Assembly: GCF_043290135.1 (NCBI RefSeq) | Contig: NC_134705.1 | Span: 58,468,771-58,532,770, forward strand | DNA: 64,000 nucleotides | DNA from: Rhipicephalus microplus | Taxonomy: Eukaryota > Arthropoda > Arachnida > Ixodida > Ixodidae | Reading direction: 5' to 3' | In this document: in pieces, positions 1 through 11,187 of the stretch | Numbering within the stretch: the first letter of the stretch is position 1 | How the letters are laid out: every line of letters begins with the position of its first letter | The notes under the pieces: generated by a model | Told to the model about the DNA's origin: nothing | Database searches by the model: none | What the model saw: the letters and a program-made list of their open reading frames with translations, nothing else | Made by a program: the position numbers and the translations under genes

Positions 1-142
1 ATCATCAGTGGCTGGAACGAGCATACGACATTTCGGGGGTACGATAATTACTCGAGGAAAAAAAAGAAATCTTATTTTTGTTGGGCGATGAGGGGGGTGC
101 GAGAATTATGCGAGTGCGAGGATTACGCAAGTCAATACGGTA
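1..142 (-). mobile_element. MITE end, pogo-type family with TACCGTATTTACTC-like terminus
   Basis: Read on the minus strand from 142, this starts with TACCGTATTGACTTGCG and continues into a C-rich stretch (CACCCCCCATCGCCCAAC), a T/A-rich tract, and a segment ending in CCAGCCACTGATGA at the window edge. The same series of blocks occurs on the plus strand at 50575-50745, so this is one copy of a dispersed family. The copy runs off the left edge, so its other terminus is not visible. Confidence 0.7.
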
Positions 143-269
143 CTCATATCCATTCAAGCGTCATGGCCTCATTCATGCATCCTTTTTGGTTGATGCCAAC
201 AATAACACCTGGTGGGAATGTTTCTTTGGCATTGTTTTTTTGTTTGAAAATGATGAAGGGCAAAAGCTT

Positions 270-905
270 TTTACTGTCTTTCACTGCAAGCCGGCATGAC
301 GGTGAAGAGCGAGTGCTCATTGCCATTGGACAACAGCTTCACATCCTTGGCGCCACGCTGCGTGATCGTGGTCGACAAACACGTGTCGAACCACACGGTG
401 GTGTCATCGGCATTGCCAATCTGCACATGACCTAGTTGTGCAGTTCTTGAAGCTGGTTTACAAAGCGCTGAAGGTTCACAAGCTTGTCCTCGAACTCTTT
501 CGGCAACATTTGACAGATGGATGTGTGCCAGCAAAGAAAAAATCCCTTGAATTTCATGAATCGACGCACTTACGAATTTAGTGCACGGAACTCTTCTCTC
601 GTGAGCCCAGCTTCTTGAGCGAGCTGCACAGCCTTGTTGTGAATGGTATTTAAGTTCACTGGCAGCGAGCTCGCATGAACTTCCCTTGCAAAGTCTGGTA
701 GCGTATCCTTTAGCTGGGGATGAACCACTCTTAGCCCACGAAAAAACATTTTCCGAGGATTGCACATCTGCAGCTTTCTTTTCTGCACTGTCCAACAACG
801 CACGCTTTTTTCTGAAACACCCAAGCGGCGCTGAGCAGCCATGTTGTCGTTTGCTTTTGCGAACTTAGCAACATTCAGTTTAGACGCTACTGAGAACTGC
901 CTCCT
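270..905 (-). pseudogene. Decayed pogo-like (POGK type) transposase remnant
   Basis: Two overlapping minus-strand frames carry pieces of one transposase. The 905-570 piece has the N-terminal helix-turn-helix region of POGK-like proteins (SVASKLNVAKFAKANDN, then VSEKSVRCW) and a following segment ending AGLTREEFRA. The 430-270 piece has the first part of the DDE domain, with IGNADDTTVWFD and a GNEHSLFTVMPAC strand. The second motif lines up with IGNADQTPLYFD in the better preserved element at 52575-53673. At least two frameshifts separate the parts and nothing after the first catalytic strand remains. It was a cut-and-paste transposase and is now dead. Confidence 0.7.
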
Positions 906-1664
906 CGTGCCGCTACTCGTATTATGTGAATGAAAAAAAATGTGATACAAATCAAATGCAATGTCAAATGGAGCGAAAGCTCAGAACAAATCATAATCAC
1001 TTTACAAACACCAAAAATACAGGCACACACGAAAAATATGCCTGTTGTTAGATTTAGATGTGGATATAGCCGTGTGTGGCTTTTCACGCGCATGCAAGCT
1101 ACGTGTTGCCAGACAGCGGCGCACTGTCAGCTAGACACCGCTATTTAAGACTAGGGGTGACTTTAGCTCGCTGTTTTATTGCGAGTATTGTATCTCAACT
1201 TATATTTCAGTTTATACGGCACTCAATGACGAGAAAACCAATGGTTGGCCTCCTTGGTGCTTTATGATTGTCATGGTACAGTGTTGCACAATGCCGTGTG
1301 CTGACTGCTTGTTCACAGTTCATGTGCACCTTCTGGTTAATGCATTCATCTCAGTGTAAATAAAAAGCATTGACTTTCCCGACGGTACTAGAATTTTTGT
1401 TTTCTTTCAGTGAGAATCAATTGGCAGATTATGACCAGAAACGGCCTATTAACAACATTTACAAGTTTGTGCCTATAGTAAGCATCGAGCTTGCAGTGCT
1501 GGTGCGCTAGTTACCATGCTAGATTTTTATGCAAAGTTATAAGAGATGGATTTCGCCGGCAGATGTATTTCGCCGGCCTGTGAAAAACTCAAGCAGTGAG
1601 TGTACAGAAATGTGGATTTACACAAATAAGGCCCTAGATGGTATGACAGTACATTGCATATTTG
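906..1664. other. Unassigned non-coding stretch
   Basis: No coding pattern, terminal repeat or host exon is recognised. The right terminus expected for the pogo-like remnant at 270-905 was searched for here and not found. Confidence 0.5.
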
Positions 1665-2995
1665 TACAGTGAAAGCTCGTTAATTCGAACTTCAATGATT
1701 CGAATTTATGGATAACTCGGAACTGTAAGTTATGGTCCGGCCAAGCTCCATACAAGCCTATGAATAAAAAAGCCCGTTAATTCGGTTGCGAATAGGTTCC
1801 GCCGCGGATAATTCGAACTACGCGCCACCGGCGGCTTGGCTAGTCATTCGATAGGACTGCTGCCGAGTTACGAGGCAGCATGGACAGGGAGCGGAGAGGA
1901 GAGAAAAACGGAGAAACTGGCACGGAGGCCAGAGTGCAGCAAATAGCGCCACTTACTCTTCACCACCCACAATCTCTCTCTCGGCGGCTGCCTGCTGTCC
2001 GTCCTACGTAACCTCCAAGATTTGTTTTTTTTTTTTTTAAGTGCCAATCTCGGAGCCTTTGAAAGTCCTGCGTAGTTGTCGCTGTTAGATGACAGAGGGC
2101 ATGACCAGCACACAGCAAATCGTATGCGTCGTAGCTTCGCCCAGCCTTCTCTGCAGTGTCTCAGGCGTGCCTCGTACACCTAGGTTGTTGGTGCTGGGAG
2201 TAGCTTCCGACTGTCGCGATTCTTTGTGTTGGTGTTAGGCCTCGGCTAACGTTTGTTGCGGTAGCGCCAGTAGTAGCTTCCCGTCTGTCGCGATTTTGCT
2301 GCTCCGACTTGATGGCATGTGCCCGCGGCAAATACTGTGTCAAAACACTTCAGGAAAAAGCCGATATCCTGCGGGAAGTGGACAGCGGACTCTTGCCTAA
2401 GCAAGATATCGCAAAAAAGCATGGGATACCGAAAACGATGCTATCTACTTATATAAAAAATAGGAGGACTATTGAAGACGCCTTAGAGGCAGAAGTTGCG
2501 ACCAAAAGGAGGAGGTTGCGGCCTGCAAAGTATCCTCACCTCGAGAAAGCGCTTCTCATTTGGATAAAGGAAATGCGTTCGCAAGTGCACTCAAGTGCAG
2601 TCGTGTGTTGTGCACTCACGGATGGCAACATAATATGTCAGGTGAGAAGTGCAGAATCTGTCGCTGCCAGTGACGATGATGAGGAGGAGGACGAAGCACC
2701 AGCGCGGCCCTCTGCTGCGGAAGTTATGGCCGGATTGAATGCCGCCTGTCTTTTCTTAAGTTTTGAAGAAGGCGGAGAAGAGACCTTCCGCCAAATTCGC
2801 TCGTTAGAGCAAAAAGTGCTGGCTGTCGCCTTCAAGGAAAGAAGGCAGACCGCGATCACAGATTTTTTCAAAAAATAAATTGTTATGCCCTACTCACAGT
2901 GTACTATTGTTCTTCACTTTCGTTAGTTTGAATTTTCATTAATTCAAACTGAGGTGGCTTCTCCTTGCAATTCGAATTAACGAGCTTTTACTGTA
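1665..2995 (+). mobile_element. Tigger-type DNA transposon, internal deletion derivative
   Basis: Both ends are visible. The left terminus begins TACAGTGAAAGCTCGTTAAT at 1665 and the right terminus is its inverse, ATTAACGAGCTTTTACTGTA ending at 2995, with one mismatch. The outer TA is the usual Tc1/mariner/pogo target duplication. At 1331 bp it is roughly half the length of a complete Tigger. It holds a shortened transposase frame (2312-2878) that lacks the catalytic domain, so any movement would have needed a transposase supplied by another copy. Confidence 0.85.
2312..2878 (+). CDS. Truncated Tigger transposase (DNA-binding head joined to tail)
   Basis: This open frame encodes about 188 residues from the ATG at 2312. 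The first 45 residues form the CENP-B/psq-type helix-turn-helix of Tigger proteins (KTLQEKADILREVDSG, then DIAKKHGIPKTMLSTYI). Residues near 65-90 start the second DNA-binding domain (KYPHLEKALLIWIKEM). The frame then jumps to the acidic, Ser/Glu-rich tail typical of Tigger C-termini and ends ITDFFKK. The whole DDD catalytic core is missing, yet the frame stays open across the junction. It might give a DNA-binding-only protein, but I see no sign that it is used. Complete relatives are about 450-550 residues. Confidence 0.7.
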   Translation: MACARGKYCVKTLQEKADILREVDSGLLPKQDIAKKHGIPKTMLSTYIKNRRTIEDALEAEVATKRRRLRPAKYPHLEKALLIWIKEMRSQVHSSAVVCCALTDGNIICQVRSAESVAASDDDEEEDEAPARPSAAEVMAGLNAACLFLSFEEGGEETFRQIRSLEQKVLAVAFKERRQTAITDFFKK

Positions 2996-4321
2996 TGCTC
3001 TGTTTTGCTATACTCTAATTGACGCTGTGTTAATGGTGGGCTTGTTGCCAATCAGCCGTGGTTCATATGGCTATCTGATGTTTTATCAAGGTCACTAGTG
3101 ATTTTACTTTGATTATTTGATTGTTTCATGCATGACTGTCATTTTTGCTTGTAGCAACCAAAATGTTGCACTGATAATAGCACAGGGGTGAAGGTGCTCT
3201 CGTGCATAGAAGAAGAAAAAAGTTGGGACGAAGTGTTGTGCAATGTGATAAAAAAGAAGAAAAAAAATTGGACTCGTATCTGCATGTTACACTGCAAATT
3301 TCGTCGAAAGACGAAAGCCTTGCATCTGGAGAGAGTGAACAAAACGTTTATTTGATGTTCTGGGCAAGGAAATCGGTGAATGGGATTCTGGAGGCGCTGC
3401 ATCAGACTGCCTCAAGCGTGCAGCGGAGGCGAACGAGCGCACCGAGTCGCATTACACATGAGACATGAGCGCTATCTGGCAGTTATCTTGGAAAATGAAG
3501 CACGCGGCGTGCACACACGTCTTAGAGGCGATAAGGTGTAGAACGCAAGGCGACGGGTAGGTGCCTCCACCATGTCGTCTTAGCAAAGCGTTGGAAATAC
3601 TTGCCTTTTCATGCAAGCGTTGTATTATCAGCGCAGCGTTAGAAATGCTTTGATCCATGGAATTGCTTATGTGTGCCTTTTCAAGTATAAAGGCACACAT
3701 GCAGAATATTGCCGTGTTGTTATGGTGTTTCGGATATGTGCAATAATCGCTTTTTAATCGACAATCGCACAAGTATGAACGCTAAAACTTGAGCAATATT
3801 GGTGGGCGCTGCGGATGGGGTCCGCTGTTTAGAGTATCGTTTCATGCCTGTGGTGCCGTTAAGGGGGGATAAACAGACAAATGTACAGACAGACAGACCA
3901 AAAACTTTGCATCAAAGGTCCCCAAATAAGACTATCGTCTTTAAAATGTAGCAGGTTAGGCATACACTTGCCAAGCTTCACTTATTCACCCCCCCCCCGC
4001 CCTTTTCTAAATATGGGAAGGGCTCCTAGTTTTTCTACATTTACACTTTTCCACTGCTACCATCGGGGGCGCAGCGGGGCAGAAACAGGTAGGTGAAACA
4101 TGGAGCTTTCAAACTGAGTACTACATCTCGTTTCAGTTACATGCGAGAAAATTAGCGTTCATTTTGCTTTTTTTGTTCGATTTCATCATACTGTACATTG
4201 CAAGCAGCTCATTATTTTAAAGCTTAAACATCAGTTTGCTTGTTTTTCTGTGTCTTGCGGCAGGTTGTTTTTGTGTCTGTTAGTTTGACTGATTGGTCAC
4301 GTTGATGTCTCTCGTTCCCAG
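2996..4321. other. Sequence upstream of the first host exon in the window (presumed intron)
   Basis: No exon or transposon is recognised here. A short CAGA repeat lies near 3885-3900. The final stretch reads TCTCGTTCCCAG before 4322, a normal 3' splice site. The exon at 4322 needs two bases of its first codon from an upstream exon, so this stretch belongs to an intron that begins outside the window. Confidence 0.6.
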
Positions 4322-4436
4322 TCTGAAGCTTTTCTACCACCAGGGAGAGTGCGTAGTCCTTCGGGCACGTGACTCTGACGCTGACGAGGCGCAGGAGATT
4401 GTGACCAGGTTGGCCTGTGTCACCGACGGATGCGAG
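4322..4436 (+). CDS. Sipa1l: SIPA1L-like gene, window exon 1 (segment just before the PDZ domain)
   Basis: The acceptor TTCCCAG is followed by one base that completes a split codon, then 38 codons reading LKLFYHQGECVVLRA through to TRLACVTDGCE. In SIPA1L proteins this is the stretch between the RapGAP catalytic domain and the PDZ domain. The exon ends exactly on a codon, and the bases that follow are GCAAGT, so the donor is GC rather than GT. Moving to the GT four bases downstream would break the frame into exon 2. The gene product is expected to be a Rap GTPase-activating scaffold at the cortex or synapse. That role is family knowledge, and the RapGAP exons are not in the window. Confidence 0.88.
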
Positions 4437-4740
4437 GCAAGTGACCAGTTTTTTACGCATCGAGTTGATAACTCGTGCCACAATGCTTTCTGCATTCTAG
4501 GTGCATAGTAGGTGTGCTAATGATGTAGAACTGTCATTTAGTTAGCTGCTATTAGTGTAAGGAAACTATTGATTGGCCCATTGGCAGTGCCATGGGTGGT
4601 ACTATTACTGCTATTACCTATCGATAGTGTCGTTAATAATTATGCTGTGGTTGGCTTGTGAGATCGCCACATTTGCGACTTCAACTATTGGCAATACTAG
4701 TTTCGTTTAACTTATGAGCAATCTTTTGGCAAAAAAAAAA

Positions 4741-4930
4741 TACAGTAGACTTTCTGTAAACGGAAATTCGTTAAGCAGAGCTGCTGCTTAAATGGAACAA
4801 CTTTCTCTGTTATGATTGGTTTTATACTTGAATGCTGCAACCCACTTCACCTCTCAATAAATGGAACTCCTGTTAAATGAAACACATTTTCCCGGTCTTT
4901 TCAGGTTCCGTTTAATGAGAGCGTACTGTA
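4741..4930. mobile_element. 190-bp Tigger-derived MITE
   Basis: Inverted termini TACAGTAGACTTTCTGTAAA (left) and AATGAGAGCGTACTGTA (right) bound a 190-bp non-coding unit with TA at both ends. A second copy lies in the opposite orientation at 33461-33645, with matching internal blocks such as ATGTGTTTCATTTAACAGG when read in the same direction. Confidence 0.8.
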
Positions 4931-5042
4931 AATTGTTGCTGCAGTAAAATTGCTGAAATATGTTCATTAACAAATTTATTTTACAATGAACAAACTTAGT
5001 CCTTGATATCTTTACTTTGAAATTGCAAAATGCATTGTAAAT

Positions 5043-8000
5043 TTAAGGGGGGACATGGGTCTTAGGGCTCTCTCATTAATTTTATGAACCAAATGTGACA
5101 AAAGTTGACATGCTTACTTAGTTTGTTCTGCTGATTCTAAAAATGCAGTGATTTTTTCTGTAGCTTCATTAGTTAATTAAATAATCAAGATAACAATTTC
5201 TATTGTTCTTACCACAATGGAAAAATAACCACCTGTCAAAAATTTATAAATGACATAGGGATTGACAGTAGAAAGCATAAGACATACAACATAGGAAGCA
5301 CATTTTCGATTGGGTCATTATTTCTTACTTTACAGTACACTAAACTTCACAGCTCTGAATGTGGCCATTGTGTGGTCACACAAAAGACTAGTTTAAAAAA
5401 CTTGCATCAAGATAAATCAAAATCTGCTTTCTATGATGTGTGCCCCAAACATATAGCTTCATGCTGCAAAAAAAGTATTCTGCTATCTGTAATAGTTGCC
5501 CATATATTGCAGTAATTTTCATGCAGGGTGTGCTGAATTGCCATTTTGAGAAAATGAAGAAAACATAGAATTCTAACATTTTTAACTGTAAAGATGTATG
5601 TACTTAAAATTACATGGCCATTGACGTATAAATGAATGCTAGAAAGCCTAAGGAGTGCAACGCTTCAAGCTGATCTAAAATTGAACAAGTACTTCTCAAA
5701 TTACAGCACAGTTCATTGCATTTCATTACGGCACAGTTCATTGCATGTAACCAAATACAGAAATTTTTATATTAAAATAAAAAAAAATTGAAGCTGCCCA
5801 TTAAAAATAGGCTTCCAGCATTGTTTTTTGTGCACATTTAGCTACATTGTGCAAAAACAGTTACAGCTCTAGCTGTCCTAGGTCTACTTTTACCGAACAA
5901 GCAAAAGAAAGTGGTCAAAATCTGTGCTTCAAGAATAATGCTGTTAAAACTTTATTTCGCCCCGAAGAAAAAAATATCATGGCACACATACTTTTAGTCA
6001 GTCAATATGCACCGGGAATGTAATAGGACTGATTGTTTGCACGAGCGTGTTGTTTCTTCTACTCCTGTAGCAAGTTGTCGTCGTGTGCTTGTCTGCCACG
6101 AGGCCGCTTATCAGTTCGGTAACTGTACTGACGGCGGGGTGCGACAAATCCGCGATAGTCGAATAACACAGTTTCAGTTTATTTTGGACATAATTACATG
6201 ACATGAAATATGTCCACGAGGCAAGGCAAAAGGAGACTCGTATGTCTCCTGACGAGGTCTTCACCCCGGACTTGCACGTCGGACAGCCAGGAGCAAAATC
6301 AGAGAAATGCTCATTGCACAACTTATATGAACAAAAAACGAACAGTAAAAAACACATTAGGAAAAAATTATACAAAGTTCACATTGTTCAGGTTTAACAG
6401 TTTTTTAAAGTTACATAAATATACAAAATTACATATTTTCATGTTCAAAGCAAAATAATCTTCATTTCAAGGAGGCAGGAAAAGTAGGTTTACTTGTTTT
6501 TTAAAATGAGACATACTTGAGTTCTGATTAGCCAATTCGATTAGGGATGGGTATGCATTCAGCAATGAAATAATCTGATAATCTATAGCTTTAGTACCAT
6601 AATTAGTTCTTGGTCTTGATCCCATCAATGAAATAGTGCAAAAGACATATGCCACTTGTCCATTTAAATATTTGCTTGAGAACATGGTGCGATCACGTTT
6701 GAATTCGCGGAAAATCATTGCTGCCAAAGAAATCTGATATAACTCTGAGAATGGTGGTACGTTCAGACTTTTATACAGAGGGTCAGTTGATGGGGGAGAA
6801 TGGGAAATCATTTTTAGGCTCCTTTTTTGTATAGAGGAAACACGTTCAGCATTCATCTTGTTGCACGTACCCCAGACTAGGTGACAATATGTTAAGTGGG
6901 AATGAATAAAAGCGAAGTACAATTGTTTTCTAACACGCAGCGGCAATAAATATTTTAGCCTGTATAACATAGCAAGAGATCTAGATAGTTTAGCACGAAC
7001 ATAATTTATGTGCTCAGACCAGCTGAGGTCAAACCTAAAAACGACTCCCAAGAAGCGGCAAGAGTTGACGGGCATTATTATATTGTTATTGATACTCAAT
7101 TCTACGTTATGAAGAAGTCTATTTTTTGGGCGAAATGTTACGTACTGTGTTTTCTTTACATTTAAGTTTACTTCGTTCACATTAAGCCAGGTATGAAGTT
7201 CGTTTAGCCAGATATTAGCACGGTGCTCTAATAAATTTAAATCTGGACCAGAAAAGAAAACGTTAGTGTCATTAGCGTACATAGCAATGGCGGGAGTAAA
7301 AGAAATATTAGCAATATCATTAATATACAAAAGAAAGAGCAAAGGACCTAAAATAGATCCCTGTGGGACCCCAAAGTTTATCTTACCTTAGTCTGACTTT
7401 AATTCTTGAAACTGTGTATATTGCATTCTGCCTTCGAGGTAACTCTTTAATAATGTAAGGGCCAGTCCACGGATACCATATGTCGTTAGCTTATGAAACA
7501 AGATTTGGTGTTTGATCGAATCAAACGCTTTTCGAAAGTCAAGAAAAATTCCAACTGCAAAATATCACTGTTCGAAATTACTAAGTATCTTTTCTTTTAC
7601 CTGCAGTAGAGCAGATTCCACTGATTTTCCACATTGAAAGCCGTACTGGTGTTTCAAGATAATATTTTTAACTTGAATGAAATCATACAATCGTTTATAA
7701 ATAATACGCTCTGCGATTTTCGAAAAAAGAGGCAGTACCGATATTGGTCGATAATTATTCAGGTTATTTTTACTGCCACCTTTATGAATGACAGTAACAC
7801 GCGCAACCTTCATTTTCTCAGGGAAAATGCCGGTCTCCAACATTCTGTTGCAGATATAAGTTAGTGGGGCAGAAATGTCACAGATAGCAGCTTTAATCGG
7901 GGAAACGCTGATTTCATCATAACCGGGCGAGCACGTGTCTTTCAGTGCGAACACCGCAGATGCTATCTCTACATCTGAGGTAGGTGTTAGAAACATAGAA

Positions 8001-9305
8001 TCCTTGTAGGCTGTAGGAATGTAGGAAATAGCAGATTTCGAAGATGATGCTACCTTGGGGCCAAGAAAAGCACCTGATCTCGAAAAATGCATATTAAACT
8101 GATTTGCAAGCGTGGTGCCAGAGATGGCTGTTCCATTTATGTGTAGTTAAACACGGTGATGTTTTCCGGCTTGTCCAAAATGAGTTACCCGTAAATGTTG
8201 CGAACCAAAGTTGCTCCCTCGCTCATCAATTTCGAGGCTACGCGAGTGCCGAGGTGCTAGTTTCCTTTTCACGTAAGACTGCTTTCGAGCGGAGATCGCG
8301 ACAACGTTGCGAACACGTCGTTAAAAGCAGTCTACCTGTTGCCACTAGCCTCTATTGCGGTGGTGGCGAGCATTTTCACCGCGAACGGATTGACTTTCTG
8401 TTGTTCGTCGTTGGCGGCGTACTCCACTCTGACGACCCGTCGCGCAGTTCAAGGTCTTTTCGTCGGGTGGGGGGAACCGTGGCATCGGCGTGCTTAGCGA
8501 TAAGACTGCGCTTCCGCTCCGTCACTACAAAGATTGATATCTCTTGTAGCTTCACTTCTGCTTTTTACTTGCTGTCCTCTAACTGATGAGGCTGCAAAAC
8601 AAAGCCGTTCTCAGTAACGTTGTCGGCAACCAACGGGCTCCTACTTGAGTTAGGCCTACATCGGTGACTTGGCGACTGCCGTTGACCTCGTCGAGTTCGT
8701 TATCTTCGTTGTCTTGAGCCATAGCGGGGCTTTTTCTGAAGTTCACAGCGAACGAATGACCATCACACCCGCTTCAGAAATTACTGTAGCACGGAACTTC
8801 TTTACTGCCGCAGGCAGTCAGTAGCACCATGACGAAATGGCGCATGTCCGTGCGCGTCACGATGGTGAAGCAGACGCCGAAAGCGCCCCTTGGCCAATCT
8901 GATGCCTAGGTTTTGTCACGTGCCCCAAGCAGCCAATTGAATGGCGCGCTAGTGCTTCTCAATGACGCGTTTTTGCTAAAAAAACAAGGAGCAAGGCGAG
9001 CCAGCGGTGGCGGGAAATGGAAGATGAAGAACGACCCTTCTAAACGAGACCAAGATGAACACGATAGCTCGTGTGTAACAGCAACAGTTCGGCGCGGATA
9101 AAGGCGTAATTTTAGCATCAGTTTGCACTCACATTCATCTCACAGGGTTGTTATAAATTGATTTTGTGCCAGAAATAATGACGCGAGAAGCTAGAAACTT
9201 CTCAAATAGGTGCAAAAATAGGCACAGATTCTGAAAATGTCAGCTTCAAAAAGTCGATTTTTTTTTTTAGATTTTTGGCCTTCTAAGACCCGTGTCCCCC
9301 CGTAT
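5043..9305. mobile_element. Mutator-like (MULE) element, decayed, with a LINE inside
   Basis: The left terminus GGGGGGACATGGGTCTTAG (5047) is repeated in inverse as CTAAGACCCGTGTCCCCCC (ending 9302), 18 of 19 bases identical. The same GGGGAGACAC/GGGGGGACAC start bounds the elements at 29122-31551 and 47018-50236, which carry recognisable Mutator-like transposase genes. Here no such transposase can be read. The middle is occupied by a CR1-like LINE on the minus strand (6467-8092), and AT-rich subterminal DNA flanks it. The plus-strand open frame at 8104-8586 resembles nothing I know and is probably chance. Confidence 0.65.
6467..8092 (-). pseudogene. CR1/Jockey-like LINE reverse transcriptase, 5'-truncated
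   Basis: A single minus-strand frame of about 540 codons carries the reverse transcriptase core. In order: a finger region (NNYRPISVLPLFSKIAERII), the GFQCGKSVESALL block, FLDFRKAFDS, GVPQGSILGPLLF, the catalytic strand, and the thumb/C-terminus (CRFLGVVFRFDLSWSEHI onward). It is interrupted only by TGA at 7565-7567 and TAA at 7388-7390. The catalytic strand reads MYANDTNVF where active enzymes have Y/F-A-D-D, so the first aspartate is replaced by asparagine and the enzyme would be inactive even without the stops. No endonuclease domain is seen upstream, as expected for 5' truncation. The 3' part probably continues to about 6000-6190. Confidence 0.85.
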
Positions 9306-9454
9306 GCAATTTCGCCACATGTAATGGCTTCCTTTTCACTGCAGATAAATAATTCAGTCTAATTATTATGTGTCAGCCAAATACTCTGGTGAATGTACAC
9401 TGCCATGTCAACTCTCTTGCCCTTCAGCTTGCTCCTTCTGACCCTCCATATACC

Positions 9455-9598
9455 AAATGCTGTAGGCCCGTGTACTCAGATTTGGGTGCACGTTATAGAA
9501 CCCCAGGTGGTTTAAATTTCTGAAGCTCTACACTACAACATCTCTCATAGTCACATGGTGGTTTTGGGACGTTAAACCCCACAAATCAGTCAATCAAC
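9455..9598 (+). mobile_element. Ruka-like tick SINE, 3' part
   Basis: The sequence reads TGTAGGCCCGTGTACTCAGA, then a GTGCACGTTA..GAACCCCAGGTGG block and the characteristic 3' end TTTTGGGACGTTAAACCCC followed by short CAATCA-type repeats. This is the tRNA-unrelated body and tail of the SINE known from metastriate ticks. The tRNA-like head is missing, so the copy is 5'-truncated. Confidence 0.8.
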
Positions 9599-10261
9599 CT
9601 CCATATACTATGCACTCGGGGTATAAAGTTTATGCTGCTATGAGTTCACGTGGCTGATTTTGTGCTATCTATACAATGGAATCTCGATAATACTATTGCG
9701 GTTGATCCGAATTCCACGATGTTACAAAAAATTAAGGTTACTTTGGATGCACTGCATTATTTAAAATGCTCCATGATTCAGTGTTATACAAACGCATTCC
9801 CCAGCCAATGCGAATGATATGAATGTGCGAGTGACTGCTGCACGTGAGTGGCACAACGCGACTTGTTTGTGGGAGGAAGGCCTGTACACACTTGGCTTGG
9901 AAGGAAGTGAAGGAAGTGAATGTGTCAAACTGCTCGAAATTTGCCTCGCATTGCCACCATAGTGGCCGGAAAACCACGTCACGAGGCTTGCGCGATAAAA
10001 AGGATCCGAGACAACGTGCTGGTCCTTGTCACTTGTGTTTGTTGTCTAAATTTTTGTGCTGAGCAGTCAAATAATGGAATACCAAATAGCGCAATCCCAC
10101 ACTTAACCTCAAATTCAAAGTGGCGGCAAAGGCGCTCGTAGTGGCTCGCATCGGCCCAATTCCAAACTATACTCAAGAACGGCTTTTTGTGGCAGTGCAA
10201 TCGAGGCTACAGAGCCGAACCATGCCGTTTCACGAGTGTCATTGCGCAGCTGGAAGTATAA
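9599..10261. other. Unassigned intronic stretch with one possible transposon terminus
   Basis: At about 9670 the sequence TACAATGGAATCTCGATAAT resembles a Tigger-type terminus (TACAGT..AATCTCGATAAT), but no inverse partner is visible. No coding pattern is recognised. Confidence 0.4.
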
Positions 10262-10601
10262 TTGATGTCTGATTTCCCGGACTCATCTGTGGCACCGTCA
10301 AGTTCCCCATAGAACTTCAAAACCGCACGTGTCAGTCCGTTGCCAGCTTTAGCTTAGCGACTCAGCCAAGCCAAACCTCACGGTGTTCGTTCACATGTTG
10401 TTTTGTCAGCTCTGCGGTCGTGTCTGTGGTTGATCGTTTGCTGCTGCGCGCTATCTTCAGTGATCACGTTTGCCAACCTTCAGCATCCACCAAGTTCCTA
10501 GCTGTTTCATGCTGCGCTTTTTGTCGAGTGAATTGCCGTTTACAGCAATGACACCGGCTGCTCCTTGTCTTCCTTCGGGCCTTCAAAGCTCACAAAGCCC
10601 C

Positions 10602-11087
10602 CTCGTAGGCTCACGATTGAGAAGAAAGCTGCCATCATTGAACAGGTCTAACGCTGTCGGTCGCAGGCAGAGTTGGAGAGGGAGCTCAGAATTTTGAAGC
10701 AAACTGTTCTGGACTTCATCAAAAACAAGGCGAAGATCTTGGGAAGTGGCTGCCAAATCAACCGGGGCTGGAAAGAAGAATGTGAGCCAGGGTGTTTACC
10801 CGAAGCTCAAGGAAGTGCTCGTCGTGTGGCTCAGTGCCATGATCGCTAAGAAAATCCCAGTGTCAGGCGACATCCTGAAGCAGAAGGCGGAGTTTTTCGC
10901 GCTTCAGATGGGCGTGAAGTACTTCAAGCTGAGCGATGCATGGCTTCGCAATTTCAAGAGCCGCAATGGCTTGAAATGCAAGAAGATGTGCGGGGAAAGC
11001 GGCGCCGTTGGCGATTCCATCTCCGCCGAATATCGGGATGGAAAGCTGCAGTCCTTGCTTCAGCAGTTTCCGCCTAATGATATTGCT
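10602..11087 (+). pseudogene. Tigger transposase, N-terminal segment
   Basis: The frame opens near LTIEKKAAIIEQV, which corresponds to LAMEKKAAIIKLV in the copy at 37901-39110, and has a stop in the first helix-turn-helix. From 10746 it reads on through YPKLKEVLVVWLSAMIAKK, the second DNA-binding domain, then WLRNFKSRNG and CKKMCGESGA, to LLQQFPPNDI at 11085. There the coding sequence is cut just before the first catalytic aspartate motif by the gypsy element. The early stop shows it was already dead or has decayed since. Confidence 0.8.
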
Positions 11088-11187
11088 ACGTGCCAGTGCA
11101 TGCAGTTGAAGAAAATAAAGCAGATAGACTGGCGCGAGCTAATCTGTGCGGCTAGCGCTGATTTTCGCCGGGTCTGGTTGGCGTCTA

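Noticed and set aside
8104..8586. Open frame of 160 codons inside the MULE
   Set aside because: Its start overlaps the antisense of the LINE 5' part and the rest resembles no protein family; no promoter or splice evidence.
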